Shown here piece by piece: positions 54,703-60,867 of a stretch of 60,867 nucleotides of DNA (its first letter is position 1; each line of letters starts with the position of its first letter). Source of the stretch: JAUMBM01 sp964441755 (lineage in GTDB: Bacteria > Bacteroidota > Bacteroidia > Chitinophagales > Saprospiraceae); the NCBI GenBank assembly GCA_964441755.1, contig CAYTVG010000019.1, positions 1 through 60,867 of the forward strand. The letters are read 5' to 3'. Made by a program: the position numbers and the translations under genes. The notes under the pieces were generated by a model that searched no databases, had not been told where the DNA came from, and was given only the letters and a program-made list of their open reading frames with translations.

Positions 54703-54710
54703 TATCTTTG
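54703..54710 (+). promoter_or_regulatory. -7 element of the DEAD-box helicase gene
   Basis: TATCTTTG matches TAnnTTTG. Initiation is predicted near 54715, leaving a leader of about 85 nt before ATG 54800, long enough for cold- or structure-dependent control. Confidence 0.6.
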
Positions 54711-54799
54711 CGGCGGTTTTTTATCATTTTGGCCGGCCTGTGTATTCCACCTGTTGAAAGCAACGGAATCCTGAGCTTGCTTTCACTTCATTACATTTG

Positions 54800-56518
54800 A
54801 TGAGTACGTTTTCTTCGCTGGGATTATCCCGGCCGCTCTTGGAAGCCATTGAGGAATTAGGATTTCAAACGCCTACCCCCGTACAAGCGCAAGCGATTCC
54901 ATACCTTCTCCAGCAATCAGGTGACTTTATTGGTCTGGCACAGACCGGAACCGGCAAGACAGCCGCTTTCGGATTGCCGATGTTGCAGTCAATCGATACC
55001 TTTCAGTTCCACACCCAGGGGCTGATTATTGCACCTACGCGCGAGCTCTGCGTACAAATTGCAGAAGAAATTCGCCGTTTCGCGATACGTTTTCCTGCCT
55101 TCCGCATGGCTGTTGTTTACGGAGGCGCCGACATTCGGCGACAGATGAAGGATGTTGCTGCCGGTGCGCAGGTTATTGTTGCCACACCGGGTCGCCTGCG
55201 CGACCTGATCGAGCGCAAAGCAGTGCAGCTCAACAAGGTTGATATTTTGGTGCTCGACGAAGCCGACGAGATGCTCAATATGGGCTTCAAGGAGGAAATC
55301 GATGATATCCTGCAGCACACTCCGTCTACCCGGCACACCTGGCTGTTTTCGGCGACTATGCCCCCGGGCGTTCGCCGCATTGCCCAGGAATACATGGAAG
55401 ACCCCTACGAGCTCACCATTGGTGGCAAGCAGAGCGGAAATCCCGATATCGAGCACCTGTACGTCATGGTTAAGCCCGATGAGCGTTACCCGGTACTACG
55501 CCGCTTCCTCGACTATGATCCGGCCACCTTTGGCCTCATTTTTTGCCGTACCCGGCAGGAGACGCAGGACATGGCCGACCAACTCACCCGCGACGGCTAT
55601 GATGCCGATGCGCTGCACGGCGACCTCAACCAAAGCCAGCGCGACCGGGTCATGCAGCGCTTCCGCGCCCGTCGGCTCAAACTGCTGGTAGCCACTGACG
55701 TTGCTGCCCGCGGCATTGATGTGCAGGACATCACCCACGTTTTTCATTTCAATATCCCCGACGACTGGTCGTTCTACACGCACCGCAGTGGCCGCACCGG
55801 CAGAGCCGGCAGCAAAGGCATCTCGATTATCATTGCGCGCACCCGCGACAAGTCGCTGCTGCAACAACTCGACCAGCGGCTCAAGCTTAACCTCAGCAGG
55901 ACGGAAATTCCGAGTGACCGCGACATCGTGACCATGCGGCTTAAAGCGCGTTTTCATACGCTGGCCACCACCCAGCCTCATCCGGGTTTGGATAAGCTGC
56001 TGCCGGATCTTGATGAAGAGCTACAGGGACTCAGCCGTGAAGACATCATTGCCCGCCTGGCTACGCTGGCGGGGCAGGCACTTTTGAAAAAATACCCCAA
56101 CCTGAATGCACCACCGCCGGAGGCAGTGCGTGAACGCGAGCGCGAGCGCGAGCCACAGGGCGAAAGAGCAGCCGGCCGCAGAAGCGGCTCAGAGAAAGAT
56201 ATGGTTCGCCTTTTCATCAATGTTGGCCGTATGGATATGCATGGTGTGGGGCAGTTTCTCGATTTTCTGAAGCAAGAAGCGGACATCAATCGCGAAGACA
56301 TAGGTTCTGTTGATCTTCATCAGAAGCACGCCTATTTTTATCTCAACAAGCGTCAGGTGTCCAAGCTAAGTCAAAAACTTGCCAAAGCAGAGCTCCACGG
56401 TCGCCCCCTTCGCGTCAATCACGATGAAAAGCAGCGGGAAACGGAGAGTGCTCAGTATGCGCGCAAAAAAAGTGTCAAGGCACCTAAAGGCATTAAGAAG
56501 AAATTCAAAAAAGCCTAA
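54800..56518 (+). CDS. DEAD-box ATP-dependent RNA helicase with DbpA-type RNA-binding domain
   Basis: 572 residues from ATG 54800; a TTG one codon upstream is ignored. All helicase motifs are visible: Q motif (FQTPTPVQAQAIP), Walker A AQTGTGKT (47-54), PTRELC, VLDEADEMLNMGF, FSATMP, and the C-terminal helicase motifs ATDVAARGID and HRSGRTGRAG. A charged linker (about 430-475, Glu/Arg-rich) leads to a DbpA-like RRM (VRLFINVGRMDMHGVGQFLD, about 475-550) and a basic Lys-rich tail. It unwinds RNA in the cytoplasm, probably in ribosome assembly or RNA decay, as for DeaD/CsdA-type proteins. Monocistronic, with a long inverted repeat just after the stop. Confidence 0.94.
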   Translation: MSTFSSLGLSRPLLEAIEELGFQTPTPVQAQAIPYLLQQSGDFIGLAQTGTGKTAAFGLPMLQSIDTFQFHTQGLIIAPTRELCVQIAEEIRRFAIRFPAFRMAVVYGGADIRRQMKDVAAGAQVIVATPGRLRDLIERKAVQLNKVDILVLDEADEMLNMGFKEEIDDILQHTPSTRHTWLFSATMPPGVRRIAQEYMEDPYELTIGGKQSGNPDIEHLYVMVKPDERYPVLRRFLDYDPATFGLIFCRTRQETQDMADQLTRDGYDADALHGDLNQSQRDRVMQRFRARRLKLLVATDVAARGIDVQDITHVFHFNIPDDWSFYTHRSGRTGRAGSKGISIIIARTRDKSLLQQLDQRLKLNLSRTEIPSDRDIVTMRLKARFHTLATTQPHPGLDKLLPDLDEELQGLSREDIIARLATLAGQALLKKYPNLNAPPPEAVREREREREPQGERAAGRRSGSEKDMVRLFINVGRMDMHGVGQFLDFLKQEADINREDIGSVDLHQKHAYFYLNKRQVSKLSQKLAKAELHGRPLRVNHDEKQRETESAQYARKKSVKAPKGIKKKFKKA

Positions 56519-56912
56519 GTAAGGCCGTATTCGGGAATTTCTGCCAGAGGCAAAACAAGGAATTTTTCGTGGGTTTTCACATTTTTGAAGAAGCAACGCC
56601 TTAGTTGTGTGACTAAAAAAAGGTAAAGACCCGTGAAAAGAAGTCGTTTTTGACTTGGTAAGAAAATCCCGAATAATTTCTTGCGGATGTTTCTGCTGAG
56701 GGTGTTTATTCGAATACATTACAGTCCTTCAGGCCTGTAGGCATCTGTTTGTCCGCAGTCATATATCTGTAAACCGGTGCCGTTTTGCGCATGAAAAGGG
56801 GTAGGCATTGAACAAGCTCACCCAAGGACTGTTATGCACATGATTTTGTGTTTGCTTCTTCGCAGCTTGCGGGCAGCCGGCACAGCATTGTAAAGCTACA
56901 AGTCCACAGACC
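56519..56912. other. Intergenic region with a long imperfect inverted repeat
   Basis: 394 bp between the helicase and IPP isomerase genes. The left part (56528-56675) is a long imperfect inverted repeat described separately. The remainder holds no recognised gene. The isomerase promoter was not identified with confidence. Confidence 0.55.
56528..56675. repeat. Long imperfect inverted repeat (MITE-like or RNA hairpin)
   Basis: The outer arms TATTCGGGAATTTCT (56528-56542) and AGAAAATCCCGAATA (56661-56675) match at 14 of 15 positions. The similarity continues inward with mismatches and small shifts, through CGTGGGTTTTCACATTTTT on the left and AAAAAGGTAAAGACCCGTG on the right, giving two arms of about 60 nt around a loop of about 28 nt. 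It starts 10 bp after the helicase stop. Confidence 0.7.
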
Positions 56913-57977
56913 TTGGAAAATACCCTCAGCACAAGCTCTTTTTCCGGCACGGAGGATCCGACAGCTGCAAGCCGCAAGCGGGATCATATTGAGCTGGCCT
57001 TCAAAAGCCAGGTTGGCCGTGCGGCTATCGACCGACGTTTTTATTATGAGCCTCTGCTGTCGGCACATCCTGTGCCGGGCAGTCTGCCGCCTGTGCTGAT
57101 TGGCGAAAAAAAAATGCGGGCGCCGCTGTGGATTTCCAGTATGACAGGCGGTACGGAGAAGGCGTTGACAATCAACCAAAACCTGGCACGTGCCTGTGGC
57201 GAGTTTGGACTTGGCATGGGCTTAGGCTCCTGCCGCCCGCTGCTCTACAGCGACGAGCGGCTGGGGGACTTTGCCGTTCGCGCCCTCTTGGGATCTGATC
57301 AGCCGCTCTATGCCAATCTGGGTATTGCCCAGCTGGAAGAACTGATCGACCGCGGCGAGTTGGCCAGACTGTCAGCTATGCTCGGCAAACTTGAGGCCGA
57401 CGGTCTCATCATCCATGTAAACCCTCTGCAGGAATGGATGCAGCCCGAAGGTGACCGGTTTGGCCGCCCCCCATTAGACACGATTGAGCAGGTCATCGCC
57501 TTTCTCGGCAACACCCCCGTCATTGTTAAAGAAGTAGGCCAGGGTATGGGTTACAGCAGCCTGCGTGCGTTGTTGCAGCTGCCCCTGGCAGCCCTGGATT
57601 TTGGTGCCGCCGGCGGCACCAATTTTGCAAGGCTGGAACTCAATCGCAGCCAGGAGCGCGAGCAGCACCCCCACGCATCTGTGGCGCTGGTAGGGCATGA
57701 TGCCGAAGACATGACACGCATGACACAAATGCTCATAACCGAGCTGGGCGGGGCTGTCCGTTGCAAGGCCATCATTGTATCCGGCGGTGTACATGATTTT
57801 CTCGACGGCTACTACTACACCCGGCAGCTTTCTCTGCCCGCAGTATACGGGCAGGCATCGGCTTTTCTGCGTCATGCACAGGAAGACTATGCGAAGCTGC
57901 AAGCCTTTGTAATTTCCCAGATCAGCGGATTGGAGCTGGCGTATGCCTACCTGAAGGTACGGCCGTCAGCTCAGTAA
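56913..57977 (+). CDS. fni: Isopentenyl-diphosphate delta-isomerase, type 2 (FMN-dependent)
   Basis: 354 residues from TTG 56913. No ATG or GTG lies in frame between the upstream stop (56841) and this TTG, and the next ATG, near residue 68, would cut off the conserved RKRDHIELAFKSQV start. Family motifs include APLWISSMTGGTEKALTIN, GLGMGLGSCRPLL, VIVKEVGQGMGYSSL and LDFGAAGGTNFARLE. It converts isopentenyl to dimethylallyl diphosphate with FMN and NAD(P)H, the entry step to isoprenoids, in the cytoplasm. It is the first gene of a compact block with HMG-CoA reductase (10 bp apart) and a GHMP kinase. Confidence 0.92.
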   Translation: MENTLSTSSFSGTEDPTAASRKRDHIELAFKSQVGRAAIDRRFYYEPLLSAHPVPGSLPPVLIGEKKMRAPLWISSMTGGTEKALTINQNLARACGEFGLGMGLGSCRPLLYSDERLGDFAVRALLGSDQPLYANLGIAQLEELIDRGELARLSAMLGKLEADGLIIHVNPLQEWMQPEGDRFGRPPLDTIEQVIAFLGNTPVIVKEVGQGMGYSSLRALLQLPLAALDFGAAGGTNFARLELNRSQEREQHPHASVALVGHDAEDMTRMTQMLITELGGAVRCKAIIVSGGVHDFLDGYYYTRQLSLPAVYGQASAFLRHAQEDYAKLQAFVISQISGLELAYAYLKVRPSAQ

Positions 57978-57987
57978 AATAAGAGAT

Positions 57988-59295
57988 ATGAGTCGCGCAG
58001 TCATCAATGGATTCTCAAAACTATCCAAGGTAGAAAAGGTAAGCTGGGTTGCTGCACAAGTAGAAGATAAAGCAGCCACCCAACAGGTGCTCACTGATTT
58101 TTGGCATCCCGACCCCGAAGTACAGCGCGTGCTGGACGGATTCAGTGAAAACACGCTTTCCAATTTTCCGATGCCCTTTGGCGTTGTGCCCAATATGTTG
58201 ATTAACGGCAAGCTGTACACCGTTCCTATGGTGATCGAAGAAAGCTCCGTGGTTGCTGCAGCTTCTGCCTCTGCCAAATTTTGGCTGGACAACGGAGGTT
58301 TTCAGGCCGAGGTAAGGGATACCATCAAGCTCGGACAAGTCCACTTCCGCTGGAGCGGCGCCGCAGCGCGACGCGACCAGCTGTTTGGCAGCCTGCAGCA
58401 GCGGCTGCTGGCTGAAACGGCCTACCTGACGGAAAATATGGAGAAGCGCGGCGGGGGCATTTTGGGCATGGAATGGCTGCACCTAGCCGACATAGCGCCT
58501 GATTACTATCAGTTGCTGGTACGCTTTGAAACCTGCAACTCCATGGGTGCCAATTTTATCAACTCTGTGCTGGAACAGATGGCCAGCACCCTTGGTGACT
58601 GGGCAGCCAATGAGCCCGGGTTACAGGCATCGGAGCGCTCTGTAGAGGTCATCATGGCCATCCTCAGCAACTACACCCCTGAGTGTCTTGTAAAAGCATG
58701 GGTGAGTTGTCCTGTCGAAGACCTCAACGGTATCTGTGGTGAAGGTGGTTACAATTTTGCCCGCCGCTTTGAGCTGGCTGTCCGTATTGCCGCAGGCGAC
58801 CCCTACCGGGCCGTTACGCACAACAAAGGCATTTTCAACGGTATCGATGCGCTGGTGCTGGCTACAGGTAATGATTTCAGGGCTGTAGAAGCCTGCGGCC
58901 ATGCTTATGCAACCCGCAGCGGCCGCTACTCGAGCCTCAGCAGCTGCTCGATCGAGGATGGCCGTTTTACCTTTAGTCTGGAGTTGCCCATGGCACTCGG
59001 CACGGTCGGAGGCCTCACCCGCCTGCATCCGCTGGCTAAGCTCTCACTGGCCTTGCTCGATAATCCCGATGCCCGTGAGCTCATGCAAATCACCGCCGCC
59101 ATTGGTCTGGCACAAAATTTTGCTGCCGTACGTTCGCTGGTCACCACCGGCATACAACAGGGCCACATGAAAATGCACCTGCAGAACATCCTCAACCATT
59201 TGGGTGCCACAGCGGAGCAGCATGCAGCAGCCCGTGATTATTTCTCCGACAAAGTGGTGTCTTTCAGCGCTGTGCGCAGCTTTTTGGAAAAATAA
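57988..59295 (+). CDS. mvaA: Hydroxymethylglutaryl-CoA reductase, class II
   Basis: 435 residues from ATG 57988. It matches the class II (Pseudomonas mevalonii-type) enzyme: catalytic Glu near residue 84 in MVIEESSVVAAAS, the substrate-site region FETCNSMGANFINSVLEQM, catalytic Lys near 279 in AVTHNKGIFNGIDALVLATG, and the late His near 391 in QQGHMKMHLQ. It reduces HMG-CoA to mevalonate with NAD(P)H, or runs in reverse in degradative relatives. Placement beside IPP isomerase and a mevalonate-pathway-type kinase argues for the biosynthetic direction here (inference). It is 10 bp downstream of the isomerase and 27 bp upstream of the kinase, so the three are probably one operon. Confidence 0.94.
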   Translation: MSRAVINGFSKLSKVEKVSWVAAQVEDKAATQQVLTDFWHPDPEVQRVLDGFSENTLSNFPMPFGVVPNMLINGKLYTVPMVIEESSVVAAASASAKFWLDNGGFQAEVRDTIKLGQVHFRWSGAAARRDQLFGSLQQRLLAETAYLTENMEKRGGGILGMEWLHLADIAPDYYQLLVRFETCNSMGANFINSVLEQMASTLGDWAANEPGLQASERSVEVIMAILSNYTPECLVKAWVSCPVEDLNGICGEGGYNFARRFELAVRIAAGDPYRAVTHNKGIFNGIDALVLATGNDFRAVEACGHAYATRSGRYSSLSSCSIEDGRFTFSLELPMALGTVGGLTRLHPLAKLSLALLDNPDARELMQITAAIGLAQNFAAVRSLVTTGIQQGHMKMHLQNILNHLGATAEQHAAARDYFSDKVVSFSAVRSFLEK

Positions 59296-59322
59296 ACCGG
59301 CCTGACAGCCGCCCCGACCTTT

Positions 59323-60255
59323 ATGCATCGCTACTACGCCCACGGAAAACTACTGCTGACAGCAGAATATTTTGTGCTCGACGGCGCACTGGCGCTGGCC
59401 GTGCCCACGCGGCAGGGGCAATGGATGGAGGTAGCTTCAACAGCAGAAGCTGACCGCTTGCGGTGGCAAAGTTACGATGATCAGGATAAGCTGTGGTGGG
59501 AAGGCGAATGGACGTGGACCGGCGGGCAATGGGTTAGCCATCGGCCCGACGATGCTGTCGGCCGCCGACTGACAACATTGCTGGCGGCTGCTCTGCAACA
59601 ACAGCCCGACTGCCTGCAGAAGCTTGCCGGCGCGCAAGTACGCAGTCGACTCGAATTTCCGCGCAACTGGGGACTGGGCAGCAGCTCTACCCTCATCAGC
59701 AACCTGGCACGTTGGCTGGATGTAGATCCCTGGCTGCTGCTGGCCGACAGTTTTGGCGGTTCCGGCTATGACCTGGCCTGCGCCGAAACCTCCTCTCCCA
59801 TACTGTATCAACTTCGCCACGGGCGTCCCCACTTTGTAAGCCTCCCGTGGATTCCACCCTATAGGTCATCCGTAAGTTTTGTCTATACCGGCCAAAAACA
59901 GGATAGTCGCGAGGGGATACAGCGCTACCGCGCCCGTGCAGGGAAGCTGCAGGCACCGCTGCAGGCGCTCAATGAACTCAGTCTGGCCCTGCTTAGGGCA
60001 GAAGACAGTACAACCGCCATGCAGTTGTTGAAAGCACATGAGCAACTAGTGAGCGAAACTATTGATATTGAGCCCATTCAACCCCGGCTGTTCAGTGATT
60101 TCCCCGGACAGCTAAAGTCGCTGGGAGCCTGGGGAGGCGATTTTATGCTGGCACTGAGCGAAGGCGGAACAGAGGAAGTGCGCAGCTATTTTGCCCGGCG
60201 GGGATTAGCAACTGTATTGTCTTATGACGACATGGTGTGGAGCGCCACACATTAG
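59323..60255 (+). CDS. GYDIA-type GHMP kinase-like protein of the mevalonate pathway
   Basis: 310 residues from ATG 59323. GHMP-superfamily features: opening YYAHGKLLLTAEYFVLDGAL, ATP-binding motif WGLGSSSTLISNLARW (about residues 117-132), and FGGSGYDLACAETSSPILYQ, which carries the GYDxA signature of the Bacteroidota family. C-terminal AWGGDFMLALSEG is motif 3. Related proteins are found beside HMG-CoA reductase throughout this phylum and are thought to act in the mevalonate pathway, but which intermediate is phosphorylated, or whether it is catalytic, is not clear from sequence. It ends the isoprenoid operon. Confidence 0.88.
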   Translation: MHRYYAHGKLLLTAEYFVLDGALALAVPTRQGQWMEVASTAEADRLRWQSYDDQDKLWWEGEWTWTGGQWVSHRPDDAVGRRLTTLLAAALQQQPDCLQKLAGAQVRSRLEFPRNWGLGSSSTLISNLARWLDVDPWLLLADSFGGSGYDLACAETSSPILYQLRHGRPHFVSLPWIPPYRSSVSFVYTGQKQDSREGIQRYRARAGKLQAPLQALNELSLALLRAEDSTTAMQLLKAHEQLVSETIDIEPIQPRLFSDFPGQLKSLGAWGGDFMLALSEGGTEEVRSYFARRGLATVLSYDDMVWSATH

Positions 60256-60867
60256 GCTGTAAAAAAGCATTTTAGCGTACTAATATCCGTCCCCGAAAGG
60301 CATGCCGGCCCCTGAAGGGGTCGCCATACTTTTTTGGTTCTTGGTCAAATATAGTGGGTATTGAGATCTAGCCCCCCTAAGTGGAAGTAAATCATACGGA
60401 CGAAATTTTGAATATTTCGGTATCCTTTAGCCGTATGCATATTTCGGACTATGCTGACCCACCTCAACAGTCAGTCAGTTAAAAGCTAACATATAGATAC
60501 TGACCTGACATTTCGGCGCTAGCTGCCCCGCCATCGTAGAAAATGAAGATAAAAAAGAGGTTAGTCATTAGTTGATATCGCAGTTCACTGGTTATTCGCC
60601 AATTTTAGTGACGATAGTTTTACTACATACACTATTCGAACAAGTTGATACTCCGCGTCAACGCTTATAGCGGTGGACAGTAAGCTGGTCACTAGTGTAC
60701 AATGCACATGATTACGATTTTTTTCCGCAATCTATGTGTGGTTATATAGGGGCTGTAACAAGGTCGATTGGTGCTGTTTTCCGTACAACGGAAGCCCCGT
60801 TAGGGGCGTGATATGGGTAGCAACGGCCCCGGTGTTTTCCAGAGTCCCGTAGGGACGAAATGTGGGT
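60256..60867. other. Gene-free region to the right edge, with palindromic dispersed repeats
   Basis: 612 bp with no recognisable gene and lower GC than the preceding operon. It contains short palindromic units near 60307-60328 and at 60794-60867 (described separately). No terminator with a clear T tract follows the kinase gene, although T-rich sequence occurs near 60331. No transposase remnant was seen. Confidence 0.55.
60794..60867. repeat. REP-like palindromic repeat units
   Basis: GCCCCGTTAGGGGC (60794-60807) followed by GTGATATGGGTAG, and GTCCCGTAGGGAC (60844-60856) followed by GAAATGTGGGT, are two related units 50 bp apart. The second runs off the window. A more diverged one, CCCCTGAAGGGG plus TCGCCATA, lies at 60309-60328. 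They resemble the short dispersed repeats with a CCCGTAGGG core that occur in many Bacteroidota genomes. Confidence 0.7.

Overview
The window looks like a chromosomal segment from a free-living Bacteroidota bacterium, probably of the Saprospiria/Lewinella type. This rests on several signs. Giant secreted proteins end in the gliding-motility/type IX secretion C-terminal domain. There are PorP/SprF-like and PorE-like partners, FISUMP-domain surface proteins and a TonB-type barrel with a carboxypeptidase-regulatory plug. TAnnTTTG promoter -7 elements recur. A mevalonate-pathway block contains class II HMG-CoA reductase, type 2 IPP isomerase and a GYD(I/L)-type GHMP kinase. The species is an inference. 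No rRNA, tRNA, CRISPR array, phage or intact insertion sequence was seen.

Layout. 1-6.5 kb (minus): the 5' part of a giant secreted protein whose 66-residue, two-cysteine, calcium-binding-type repeat is tandemly amplified and runs off the left edge. A thioredoxin-family protein is encoded just upstream of it. 6.9-12.5 kb (minus): three paralogous FISUMP surface proteins. 13-25.7 kb (plus): a LytTR response regulator, an Rpn/PD-(D/E)XK protein, an outer-membrane barrel, an HDAC-family deacetylase followed by a Pat-like acetyltransferase, an MBL-rhodanese sulfur enzyme, YbaB, and a LamG/CHU_C secreted protein. 25.7-35.3 kb: mostly minus-strand housekeeping genes (PH-like membrane protein, TatC, FemAB/GNAT-like protein, DsbD with a duplicated N-domain, PurQ, XRE regulator), with one plus-strand CPA2 antiporter among them. 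35.4-38.7 kb (plus): ECF sigma factor, CheY-like receiver, acetyl-CoA synthetase. 38.8-49.1 kb (minus): a tight three-gene operon of PorP/SprF-like, PorE-like and a 2070-residue adhesin. 50.1-54.6 kb: a beta-helix secreted protein, an uncharacterised conserved 476-residue protein, and a divergent methyltransferase plus DUF1611 pair. 54.8-60.3 kb (plus): DEAD-box helicase, then the mevalonate/isoprenoid operon. The last 0.6 kb is gene-free and carries short palindromic dispersed repeats.

Connections. The deacetylase-acetyltransferase pair at 18.3-22.0 kb resembles the enzymes that control acetyl-CoA synthetase by reversible lysine acetylation. An Acs with the target motif lies 15 kb away, so the two loci may form one acetate-metabolism circuit. 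The thioredoxin next to a Cys-rich repeat protein, and the PorP/PorE/adhesin operon, both point to investment in building large cell-surface proteins. Most convergent gene ends are separated by strong, often near-perfect hairpins.
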